A stretch of 64,000 nt of DNA from NCBI RefSeq assembly GCF_000226095.1, contig NC_016474.1, positions 620,001-684,000 on the forward strand, read 5' to 3'. Of the stretch, positions 53,296 to 64,000 are shown in pieces. This DNA is from Thermothelomyces thermophilus ATCC 42464. Taxonomy: Eukaryota > Ascomycota > Sordariomycetes > Sordariales > Chaetomiaceae. The notes below the pieces were generated by a model that saw nothing but the letters and a program-made list of their open reading frames with translations, made no database searches and was not told the origin of the DNA. Position 1 is the first letter of the stretch. Each line of letters begins with the position of its first letter. The position numbers were made by a program, and so were the translations under genes.

Positions 53296-54336
53296 AAGCT
53301 TTCTTTTTTAATTATTAGAGTAGGTTGGTTAAGTATATCTAATTTGAGGTTATATCCTTAATAGGAGCTAAGGTATATATATTCTTATTCTAGGATATAT
53401 AATAGTAGTTTTATAGATTTCTACTATAAATAATTACTAATTATAGTTTATTTTAGCTTAGTTTTAGATTACTCTTTATAAGATTATTAGAATTAAATAG
53501 CTACTATTAATAGCCTATTACCTATAGATAGATAGAGGTATAGAATATATAAATTAGGAAATATAGACTATCCTATAGATTATAATTTCCTTTACTTTAT
53601 ATAACTAGCCTAAATACCTATTAATATATTAGCTTATAATTAATAACCATAATTTAGTAACTAGGATAAGTATAAGCTACCTTCTCTATAACTATAATAT
53701 AAGCTTTATATAATTTGTTAACCTATTAAATACTCTCTTACTTTGACCTTATAAGGAAGAGTTACTAGGTTCCTATACTATCTAAGAGAAGGTATAGAAT
53801 AGACCTAGGCTATTATTATATATATATAGTAATATTAGTAAGCAACTGCTAATTATTCTTAATACCTAGTTAAGAAGTTTAAAGTTCTTAAGAGATAAAA
53901 TATAATTATCCTTATATAATATTAAGACTAACTATCCTAGTTATAAACTTAACTAGGTTAATATAAAGTATAAAGTAATTATAATATTAATATTACTAAT
54001 AAAAAGTCTAGATATTCTTTATAGCCTTTACCTTATAATTTATATTAACCTTATTAAGTCTACTATATCTAACCTACTACCTTTATAATATATATTAGAT
54101 TCCTAACTAGATCTAGTACTAGTTAGAACTCTACTAAGAGAGACTACTATTAGAAGAATATAAAGTAAAAGCAATACTTATACCTAGGAATATAAGGGGG
54201 GGAGGAAATCGATATAATATACTAGTAAAATAGAGGAGATATAATATACTAACCTAGGAGCTATTAGAAACTCTAGAGAATACTAGGGCGCTTAACACTT
54301 TTAAGTAAGATTAGGGAGATATATATTATAATAATA

Positions 54337-55195
54337 CCTAGGGGCTTCCTAGGTCCCTGCAAGGGCTCTTATCTAATAGGCCTATAATAGGCTAAGCCAG
54401 AGGTTCTAGAAACGAAAGGCCAGGGCAAGGGGCTAGGAGCCGAAGCCTATAGCCCTAGAGGTAGCAAGGTCGACAGTCCGGCAGTAGGTTTAGGAGAGCT
54501 ATAGAAGGGGTCTACCCCCTCCATAGACCTTATAAAGGAGGCTATAGGCTATAGAACTAGCTATAGTAGCTAGCTAGAGCAATCATTAGAGGGCTGACCA
54601 AGCCGGCAGGAGGATATAGCACGTATTAGACAAGGACCCCCTGTGTCTAGTTTTTACAGGGGAAGGCCTATAAAGGTACTAGGGCCTAATGAAGGCCTAG
54701 AGCTCCCTACTAATATAGGCCTATATAGGGGCTATTAGCCTCTATAACTTCCTTTTTAAGGTTTAAGTCCTAGGGGTTAGTACCCCTTACTATATCTATA
54801 GTTAGGGGAAGGAGACTATAGAGCACCTAGTTATATAGTATTTAAACTTACTAAGAAGCTAAACGTAGGAATCCTAGGAAATACGGTCGTAAAGGGACCT
54901 AGACCTTATTTTATAGGGTATAGGGGCCTATAACTATTGTTTAGCAAGGAGGGTTCTATAGTGGCTAATAGACCTAAGGAGGCTTCCGGAATACTGCCTT
55001 ATAAGGAGGCTAGACTAGGAGGTAAGGCCTCTATAGGGCTATTCTAGCTACTTCTCCTTTTCTTTATAGTATATTAGTATTCTAGATTAGGTGTTAAAGG
55101 TAGGATAGAGGTTTTTATCTGACCTATTAGGTATAGTTTCCTTTATATATAACTAGAGAGGCTCTAGTATATTTATTAGTATAATAGTATAGGAC

Positions 55196-55230
<35 letters not shown>

Positions 55231-55242
55231 TAATAATAGACT
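54337..55242 (+). mobile_element. L9: LINE 3' fragment with TAA tail
   Basis: 5'-truncated copy matching the last 0.9 kb of L6, ending in a TAA tail at about 55196-55240. Flanking ATAATA-type sequence may be the target duplication but cannot be separated from the tail. It inserted between the chromodomain and the antisense gene of Gyp-A copy 5. Confidence 0.8.
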
Positions 55243-55398
55243 AGTTATAAGTAGGATATAGGGAAGGAATTATAAGTAAACAATTTAAAATTTTTATATA
55301 GATAGGTAAACCTAGGGTAAATAAGTAATAGCTATATTATAGATATACTAATAAACTAATTACAATAATGAAAATATAATAACTAGGATATTATATAC

Positions 55399-55620
55399 TT
55401 ACTTTATAAGCTCCTCCTTATACTCTTCCTCTTCCTCTTCCTCTTTCTCTAAAACGTTAATTAGGGCTAGGAGGGCAAGCTCCTTATACTTATATACTAG
55501 GTATATTATATACTTAGTAGGCAAGGAAGAGTAGCAAGTACAAGAACAGCTAAAGTTAATTTGTATAAGTATAGGATATATAGAGGTATATAAATAGGCC
55601 TAGGAAGTAGATAAGGGCAT
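55399..55620 (-). pseudogene. Antisense gene of Gyp-A, second copy, C-terminal part only
   Basis: On the minus strand the last ~75 codons align with the end of the frame at 46237-47413: both share the string SSLPTKYII, and both end with an acidic tail, here longer (EKEEEEEEE) and closing with ELIK before a TAA stop at 55399-55401. The frame is open for most of its length. Conservation of protein ending and stop position in two separately mutated copies supports real coding origin. It is cut upstream by the Fot1-like element at 55633. Confidence 0.65.
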
Positions 55621-55632
55621 CCCTAAGATATA

Positions 55633-56100
55633 ACGTATCTTATACCCTTTTTGGCTACATACCTAATTCGGCCACTCAATTCGTAAGTAAAAACACGACA
55701 AACAATAGTATAATAACTTGACTAATTCTAGCTCTAGAAGTACCAAATCTATTACATTCGAACCAGAATAATCCAGAGATACTAATTATTACATTTATTA
55801 CCCTCCCTTTATCCTATATCACCCTAAAAGACTACCTCCTCCTTAAGCCCCTATAATATAGCGCTTATATCTAGTAAAATATAGAAGGTTTCGAGGTCTC
55901 GATATTGGTCTTTGTCCTAGTAGTATAATGATGGCTCGGGGGGATTCTTCTTATTGGTAATTGTAATTCTAATGTCGAAAGGAGTTGAAGAGTAGTATTT
56001 AGAAGAAAATTAAGAAAGTTAGGTTGCTCTAGTAGATGTTCTAATTTAATGAAATTTGCTAGAAATAAGCCTAGCCGATAGCAATATAAGATTAATAACA
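55633..56100 (-). mobile_element. Fot1/pogo-like fragment
   Basis: The TIR-like end at 55633 (ACGTATCTTATACCC) is followed by GGCTACATACC and ATTCGGCCACTCAATTCG, related to but distinct from the complete element at 24317-26183. It inserted at a TA in Gyp-A copy 5. The right part is cut by the tail of LINE L10. A 76-codon minus ORF at 55871-56101 may be a transposase remnant but shows no readable motif. Confidence 0.6.
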
Positions 56101-57325
56101 ATAATAATAATAATAATAATAATAATCTTATATATAGGAGTTTAAAGTACCCTTATAAGCCTTCTCTACCTCTTTAGCCTTCTTCTAGGCCTTTTAAACC
56201 TCCTTTATTTACTATTAACCCCTTTTACCTTATATAATCACCCTTTTCTTTAGGGCTAAGGTTATAGTTACTTTATTAAGGGCTTTTATAAGTTTGTTAG
56301 AGGCCTATAGAAGCTCCTTAATTAGGCCTTAGAAGATATGACTAGGTAGAGCTATAACTTACTATTTAAGCTAGAGGGGAAGGTAGGCTATTTTAGCCTA
56401 TATTACCTTCTATTTAGCCTTTTCTAATCCTATCCTCTACTAGCTAATACTAGTTTACTAGTTCCCTAGACGGAGACCTATAATGCCTATAGGTAGTAAT
56501 CTAATCTTCCCCTCTCTATAATATCTCTATAGGTTACTTCTAATTTAGCTAAGGCTTATAATAGGTCTATTATAAAGGGTTAGCTATATTACGCTCCTTA
56601 GGGAGCCTTAGTAACCTAGCTATATAGTATTAGTATAAGTAGGTTAAAGTCCTATAGATTTATAAGGCTCAAGAGGTCACTAGCCCCCTAATCTAATCTG
56701 CTAAACAGGTCCTAAGCTAGGTAATAAAGGTTAAAGTCATTTATAAAAACTAGGGAGTAGGCTAGCTAAAGGAAGGCTAGCAGGTCTTATAAGAAGGCCT
56801 ATCCCCCCTATTATCATAAATTAACTAGAGCTTAAATTTCCTCTCCCCTAAGGCTAGAATAGTTACTTAGTACTAGTTCTCCTCTATTATATAGTTAATA
56901 TAGTACATTATATATAGATATATCCATTATATAAGGTTAGATTAGATAAGCCCCTATAGGTCCTAGTTTAGTAAGGCAGAGCCTTTTTTGTTCTACTCTC
57001 TATTTATATTAGACCTAGTATATAAGATCAAATAGAAGAAGAGACATTTAACTTTTAAACTATCTTAATTTTACTACCATTTTTCTATTAATAGTCTTGC
57101 TAGCTAACTAGGAATCATTTAGCTACTAAGATAGCTACCTAGCCCCTAGACTTATAAATTAGGTAGTAGTTTAAGGCATAGGGGTAATATATTAACCCTA
57201 TTAATAGGTAAATCTATAGCTCTTAAATAACTAATAAGTTATATATAGCTTACATTATTAGGGTCTTAAGGGCCTATTTATTATCTTAGGTATTCTACTA
57301 AAGGATCTTAATTTATATTTAAGGC
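56101..57325 (-). mobile_element. L10: LINE with internal deletion
   Basis: A TAA-type tail (56101-56130) is followed almost at once by sequence from the middle of the LINE (the endonuclease side of the RT, matching the reverse complement of about 39200-40150 in L6). About 2.7 kb that should lie between are missing. A solo Gyp-B LTR is inserted at 56896-57090. Confidence 0.7.
56896..57090 (+). repeat. Solo LTR of Gyp-B inside LINE L10
   Basis: 195 bp starting TAATATAGTACATTATATAT and ending TTCTATTA, the Gyp-B LTR with terminal TG and CA both converted to TA. It is in the opposite orientation to the full Gyp-B. Target duplication ATAGT at 56891-56895 and 57091-57095. The same uninterrupted LINE site is seen in L8 near 50990. 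Confidence 0.8.
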
Positions 57326-60300
57326 TATAAGCATTATAGTATTTGACTATCTATAGGTCAGATCTGACTAACCCACTAACAGGGATGATAAGCCAGGGTG
57401 TTGATATATATTTAGATAGCATCTCTAAGTGCCTCTAGCACTTAGAATAATTAACGCTTTTATCACCTACTTCTACAGACCGTAATAGTTAGTCTAGGAG
57501 TACTACCTATAGTACAAATACTACTATAGTGTCGTACCTATTTATAGCCTTCTAAGGCTATACTGATTTATAGCTACCAAGCTATAGCAAGTAGTACCTA
57601 CTACCGGTTCGAATCTACGATCTCGTTACCAATCGCGAGCGTTCGAACGCCGTAGGAGACTATTTGCCTAGGCAAGCGATTATATCCCTCTACTTAAGTA
57701 GACGCCTAAACGGTTAGATACGATGGCAATAGTAACTCTATTAAGATCCGATGAACGAGCCTGAACTATGACAAGCATGTTAGGTCTACCGCTTTGTTCT
57801 TAGAAACGCCTACTGGCGTTAGGTTTAGAGGCTTACTCTAATAGAACTTCGAATCCTCGAGCTAGTAGTATCCCTCGAAGAGGCTAACTAGTATTTACCT
57901 TATATATAAGACTTTAATAACTACTCGATTGACGAAGATTACCTAGAGTCATAGAATCTTAATAAGTATATATTAAAAGGACTTATAAACCGCTTTATTA
58001 AGCGCTTTCCTTAGCTTTTAGACTAGGTACTTATTTTATTACTATTACTAAGAATAAGAATTACGCTAGGAGTATAAATTTAGGAGGGATCCTAATATAG
58101 GGGACCTTTAAAGACTTTAAAAATGCTAAGTCCTAATAGCCTAGTTTAATAATTTACTATACCACTAGAAATAGCCTTATAAAGGATAACTCTATTTATT
58201 AGCTTATTAGATCTATTAGAGATATTAAGGCCTAAATTAAACCTAATAGGTCTAAATTAATAAGGTAATTAGGTACTAAATAGACCTATTAGAATTGCCT
58301 AAACTATAATTATAATTAATATACTAAGGGAATTTCTAGAAAGGGAAGAACCTTAATAGGGGTCTTTTTAAAACCTTTAGCTAATAATGGCCTATCTAAT
58401 AGAAGGATCGCTAATAGTAACGTTAACACTAGTAGGAGATACCTTAACTAGGGGGTATATACCCCTCTTACTATTAGATTTAACTAAGGAAACAATTATA
58501 AGACTGCTCTAATAGGCTATAGTTAGACTCTTACGGAATACTATAACCAAACCGACAGGTATTAGTTCCCCTTAGCTATAGCTAGTATATATATTGCTAT
58601 AACCGGCTACTAACTGGATATAGAAGATTACTAATATTAGCTTACTCTAGCTAGATACCGATTAAAAGATTACTAATAGCTAGCCTATCTTTTACTATAA
58701 GAAGATCTATTACTATATAGATACTAACCTCTAGATTAAATATATCTATAATATAGAGGAAACGTCTCTAAGGAACTCATTCTATAGAATGACCTATAGG
58801 TATTATTCCATAGGTTAGCTCTATACTATTACGAATAGTAACTATTACCCATTAAAAAGGAGACTCTTTATTTAAGTATAGAGATATAGCTCTAAAGGAT
58901 TAAGGAACGCTTTGGTATCTAGTTTAATTAGGTAGGCTAATAGCTAGTTTAGAATAATTATACTAAGGAGGATCTTATTATAGGTAAATCTATCCGTGAA
59001 TTTGTAATAAACCTCTTTTATTATATCTAAGTCTAGGGAGATAAGATAAACTATTAGCTTTTAATTAGACTTTGGTTAGTAATAACCCTAGTACTTTATA
59101 AGCTCTATTCTAAGCTATAGGAAATAGATATACTTAACTAGTACCTCTTTTAGGTCATTAAAAAACAGGAGGTACTATCTAAGGAGCTTAAAGCCGAAAA
59201 GAAGGGTATAGAAAGCCGTTATATTTAACGTTAAAGATACCTCTAATAGACTAAGTAATAGTAATAACGATAGTAGCTCTAAAGCCTAAGTTAACTAGTT
59301 ATATACTAAGCTAAGATAAGGTAATTAAGGCTAATAGTACCGGTCTAACCGCTATAGGCAAAGAGAGGAATACAAATGTAGGTATCTTCTATAAGGAGAG
59401 TAATACTAAGGCTATAAGTAGGAGCCTTGCCTAAAAGACTATAATAACTAAGGCAGGGGTAACCGTCCCTAGGGCATTAGACCCTAGGAGAAGGGTAGAT
59501 ATAGTAAACGGAATCCCTGCTTCTAACGGTTCCATTGCTATAGCTAGAAATATATTAATAAGGATAGTACCTACTACTACTATAATATAATAGTAGTATC
59601 TAGCGAGGATAAGAAAGCCGAAGCTAAATATAAGAAGCTTAAAGCTACTAGCTATCTCCTAATTAGTAACTATAAATCTAAGACTAATAGAGATAATAGC
59701 AATAGAGAGGTATATATCTTTAGTACCGCTAAGGAAGACCATATCTAGGAAGATAGCAATATCTATAGGCTCTATAAACAATTATTCGCGAGCCAAGGAG
59801 CATTATACTACTACCTATATTAGGATTATAGAAAGAAACTACGCCTACCTAAACTACCAAAGGAGGACCTTCCCTAGGTAGAATAGGACTTTGTAAAAGG
59901 AACGGCTATATCGTTAGAATTAACTAAGGAATGGTAATAGGAAACTATACTCCTCTCTTTTAAGCCTAGCTAAGTAGTAGAAGCTAACCTAAGCATAGAA
60001 ATACCCTTTTACTAGCTAAGGAAAACGTCTTACCTATATATTCTGGTTTAAGCTAACCTAGGAGACTAGACTACGGATATCTGTTTCGATATAGGTAGTT
60101 TAACTAACCTAGTTAACTAGATATAGATTTCCTAATAGGTAAAGAATCCCTAATAGATTAAAGGTAAACCCTATACCTTTAAGGGAGTTAATTCGAAGAC
60201 TAGGATTAGTAAGTAGGTCGAATTTAACTTCTATATCCTAGGGGAGGCTAGGAACATACCTATTAATAGATATATCTACATTACAGCCGATGTTATTAAT

Positions 60301-63300
60301 AAACTTACTTTAAAAATGCTCTTAGGTACTAACTTTATAACGGCTTATAATATTAAGATTGACTTTATTAAGGGTATCTATACCTTTAGATTACTAGTAA
60401 ATATAAAGGTATATAGGGATATTATAAAGAAGAACCCTAAGCCTATCTCTTAGAAGGTTACTACTATCTAGTATACTATTATTCTTATATACTCTACCTA
60501 GTTAGTCGAGACTTACTTTATCTTACTACTTAATAATATCCTAGAGAATAAGTGTTTCTACTTTACTATTAGCCAAGATAGAGTCTAAGATGTTATAGTT
60601 AACTAGTATATACTTTAGGTAGCTATCATTAGAAATAATACTAATATCTCTATAGTTATCTAGAAAGGGGATAAGATTAGCTACCTCTCGGAATATTATA
60701 AGGAGGATACTATTACCTAAGTCAATATAAGTAATATAAAGGATATATAGATTAAGATCTAAAATAGAATTACTAAGTAAGAGCTAAAAGAAAGGCTAGA
60801 GGAAGCCTAGTAAGTATACTACTAAGAAGATACTAGCGATAACGGCTAGGACCTTTAGCTACCAAATAGAGTTAGCTTTTATACCTTATCCTATAGTATT
60901 AAGAAACCTGATAACATCCTAGCCATTAAAAGTAAGGATGGTGTTAGGATTACTAATATAAATCCTAAATTTACGCTTAAGATAAAGGAACTTCTAGATA
61001 AATATAACCTTTACCGTAATAGGGGGATTATACTAATACTAGAAAACTAGGAGATATAGATTAACCTAGTTAACGGTTAGCAAAAGCAAGTCTATATAGT
61101 TAGACCGTACCTAATAGGGCTTAAAGACAATAAGGCTCTAGATAAGCATTATAACTAGCTCTAAGTATCCGGTAGATTTACCTTTATAGATAAACTAACC
61201 CTTATTATATACCTAGCATTTATTATATAGAGGAAGGTTTCTAAGAAGCTAGGAGTAGAGATTAAGAAGAGCCGAAGTATAATCGACCTACAACCGCTAA
61301 ATATAATTACGGTTCTAGATATTTACCCCTTACCTAACTAAGACGATATTATAACCACTATAGTTAGTAACAAATTTCTTTATAGCCCTAGATACCTTAG
61401 GACTCTTCTATTAGCTACTAGTTACTAAGGAGTATAATAACTATATAGTAGTTATAAGCTACTATAGTTTAGAAAAATCTAATATAGTGCTTATAGGTTT
61501 CAAAAATATACCTATATTTATATAACGCTATATAGATAGACTTTTCCTTAAATACTACCATTTTATTAGGGTATATATTAATGATATTATTATCTTTAGT
61601 AAAATAGAGGAAGAATACCTAGAATATCTATATACTATTTATAAAATTCTTAATAAGGCCTATATCCATATTAGTATAACTAAATCCTTTATAGGTTACC
61701 TAGCTATAAGACTCCTTAGGTATATCGTAAATGGTAAAGGTATTACTAAAACCGACGACCGTATTACCGCCTTTAAGAAGCTAAAGTTTCTAGACATTCT
61801 TAATAGCTTAGAGCATTACCTTAGAATAGCTAGATAGCTTAGGAAAGGCATTCTATAGTTTGATACCAAAGTAAGGCTACTCTAAGCCTAGAAGACGGCT
61901 CTAATGGTGACTACCTAGAAGGAAGGAAAATTGAACCCTAGGAAGGCTAAACGTACCTAGAAAGCGGTTATATCTACTATTAAATTTATCCTTACTAAGG
62001 AAGAGCTTAAGTCTTTCTAACTATTATAAGAGTACTTATATAATTAGGAATTCCTCTATTACTATTACCTAGAAAAGCTACTATTTCTTGAGCTAGATAT
62101 ATACTATAATGGCTATAGTGTTATTACTTTTTAACTTAAGGGTAATTAGGATAGAGAGAAGATTCCTAGTAGGGATATTCTTATAACTAAAGTATAACCT
62201 ATCTTATTTATATTAAGGGTAACTACTAACGTAGAAAAATATTATAGATCTACTAAGGTAGAGATTATTATACTTGTCTAGATAATTAAAAAGCTTAAGA
62301 AGATAATCTAATCAAATAGGTATCTAGTTAATATCCTTATTAATTATATTCCTACGAAAGGGATTATAGAGTATATATCTCTAATCATAATAGATCTAGC
62401 TAAGGCTAATCTTAAGCTAGCTAATACCGCTAATTACCTATCCAGATTTAATCTTAACATCTTCTATATCTTAGGAACCTTGAATATCATACCTAATATA
62501 CTATTAAGACTACCTATATAGGAATAGGAGGATCTAAAGGTTAAGGACAGTCCGGCTAACGAACTTAGAGATATCTAGAGCAAGTAGTAAGACAAGGATA
62601 TCTTTATAGTAGATATAATTATTATAGAACTAGTACTTAGTGACAAGTTTAGGGCTAGGATCATTATTAGCTATCCTAAAGACTATAAGTATAGACCTAT
62701 TTACTATATACTCCGTAAGAGCGAGAAGCATCTAGTTAAAAATGTCCGGAATATAGTTAAGAAGTATAAACGGCTAAAACTACCTATAGGACCGTTCGAA
62801 TTGACAAACAGGCTACTTTTTTATATTGACTTCGATAGTACTAGGAGACTTTGCCTATCTAAAAGCTATATTAACCTAATCCTTTAAATTATTTATAATA
62901 ATATATACTATTTCGGTAAAAACAAGATAATAAACGAGCTTATAGCTATCTATTTCCGTAAGAAGGCTTAGAAAGTTTTAAAATTCGTATAATATTATAA
63001 GGTATACTAGGTAAACTCGACCGACCAGAACCTACTACTAGGGGAACTCTAGCTAATTCGGACCTAGCTAATACTATACTATATAGTAGCTATAGACTTT
63101 ATTACTAACTTGCTACTAGTACTAACCATTAGAACCCTCTAGTCACTCGAAGGCTATATACTAGTAGATATACTTTATACTATAATATATAAGTTTGATA
63201 AGAAGAAGCTACTAGTAATAGGCTAATAGATATATATAGCTAAACAACAGGTAACTATTCTTCTAAGGACCTAGATATTTACTAATTAAGGTATACCTAC

Positions 63301-63863
63301 TTAGATTATTAGCAATTATAACCCTAAGTTTATATCTGACCTATAGAAGGAAATATTCTTACTATTAGGAACTAAGCTATTATTTTTGTATAGCCTACTA
63401 CCTATAGACTGATAGCTAGTCCGAACGAATGAACAAGACATTAGAAATCGCACTTAGAATAAACTTTATAGTCAATTCTAACTACTTATAGGTCGAAATA
63501 CTCCCTACCCTATAGTATTACCTTAATAATATATTAGTTACTAGCATTAGAAGGTTACTAAATAAGCTAGTATACAAGTTTAAGCTATACTTAGTCCTAG
63601 ATATCCTAAGTAAAAGGATTACTAAATCTAGTAGATAAGAAGCTTTAGAAATCCTATGTAAGTAATACCAAGCCAAAGCTAGTAAAATAATCGACTAAGC
63701 TATAGCGTTAGCCAAGTTATAATATAACTAGAGATATATACCTACTAAATTTAAGGTTAGAGATACTATTTAGCTATATCTATATAAAGGCTACTACCTA
63801 CCTAGCAAACCTAATAGGAAGTAGTTAGCCTAAAGGGTAGGACCATTTAAAATCAAATAAAGG

Positions 63864-63865
<2 letters not shown>
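57326..63865 (+). mobile_element. Gyp-C: Ty3/gypsy element, 3' end cut by a LINE
   Basis: The 5' end (57326 to about 57870) holds an LTR/leader-like stretch, probably starting near TGTTGATATATA at 57399; the second LTR is outside the window or lost, so the limits are not fixed. Gag-like sequence spans about 57880-59500, a protease/linker region reaches about 60900, reverse transcriptase spans about 61180-61700, RNase H 61800-62500 and integrase 62640-63840. LINE L11 interrupts the end of pol. RIP is milder in the leader, which keeps CpG-rich stretches (57600-57800). Confidence 0.75.
59990..63850 (+). pseudogene. Gyp-C pol remnant
   Basis: Reading through TAA/TAG stops and at least one frameshift, RT blocks appear near 61200-61330 (ending in DIYPLPNQDDI), then the core at about 61573-61600 (Val-Tyr-Ile-Asn-Asp-Ile-Ile-Ile-Phe-Ser, with Asn for the first catalytic Asp). 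FIGYLA follows near 61690. The integrase shows the run GIPTQIISNYNPKF at about 63290-63330 and ERTNE-type sequence near 63420-63440, typical of the catalytic core, and ends near RVGPFKIK at 63840. It resembles Gyp-B pol in the form of its RT core. Confidence 0.7.
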
Positions 63866-63896
<31 letters not shown>

Positions 63897-64000
63897 GTCC
63901 TATACTACTATGCTAATAAGTATACTAAAGCCTCTCTAGTTATATACAAAGGAAACCATACCTAATAGGCCAGATAAAAACCTCTGTCCCTCCTTTAACG
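63866..64000 (-). mobile_element. L11: LINE 3' end, runs off the right edge
   Basis: ATT repeats (63866-63896, the tail in reverse) are followed by the LINE 3' untranslated region, matching the reverse complement of about 42590-42720 in L6. It inserted into the end of Gyp-C pol; the rest lies beyond the window. Confidence 0.85.

Larger units (their letters stand above)
53296..55632 (+). mobile_element. Gyp-A copy 5: integrase to antisense gene, split by LINE L9
   Basis: 53296-54336 holds integrase and, at about 54160-54305, the chromodomain, both broken by RIP stops. After LINE L9, 55243-55632 continues with the same spacer as copy 4 and then the C-terminal part of the antisense gene on the minus strand. 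It is cut at the left by the 5' end of L8 and at the right by a Fot1-like element inserted at a TA (55631-55632). Confidence 0.75.

Noticed and set aside
55871-56101. 76-codon minus ORF as a gene
   Set aside because: It lies in a cut Fot1-like fragment, starts in LINE tail sequence and shows no readable motif.

Overview
This looks like nuclear DNA of a filamentous ascomycete (Pezizomycotina). Genes in the first 8.6 kb have short introns (51-156 nt) and belong to fungal families. The remaining 55 kb is AT-rich repeat DNA carrying the mark of repeat-induced point mutation (RIP): CpA/TpG are very rare, CpG is depleted, and TpA is in large excess. The species cannot be named from the window.

Left part, 1 to about 8840, normal base composition. 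A partial unknown gene leaves the window at the left edge (minus strand). It is followed by a complete five-exon CorA-type metal-ion transporter (2406-4602, +), a two-exon secreted protein with a CBM52-like cysteine-rich head (5992-6812, +) and a three-exon FAD synthase (7491-8571, -). The last two converge. The FAD synthase start lies only about 270 bp from the repeat block. These genes do not form a pathway.

Right part, about 8841-64000, is a nested graveyard of transposons with no intact coding gene. I separate these families. (1) Gyp-A, a Ty3/gypsy chromovirus in five partial copies. (2) Gyp-B, a complete 7.8-kb gypsy element with a 5-bp target duplication, plus one solo LTR. (3) Gyp-C, a gypsy element at the right end. 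(4) A Tad1-like LINE with a TAA-repeat tail, in eleven copies or fragments. (5) A Tc1/mariner-like element with 30-bp inverted ends. (6) Fot1/pogo-like elements. (7) A 979-bp non-autonomous TIR element. (8) A solo LTR of another family that has largely escaped RIP. Several insertions can be dated relative to each other because one copy of a family keeps the empty site: Gyp-B, the Tc1-like element and the Fot1-like element all sit inside one Gyp-A copy, a LINE sits inside the Tc1-like element, and the 979-bp element sits inside that LINE.

The most unusual item is in Gyp-A. Between the chromodomain end of pol and the 3' polypurine tract lies a gene-like reading frame on the opposite strand (46237-47413). 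It has its own TATA-like box, start codon, an in-phase spliceosomal-type intron and an acidic C-terminus. A second Gyp-A copy (near 55400-55620) keeps the same C-terminus in the same antisense position, so it belongs to the element. I do not recognise the protein.
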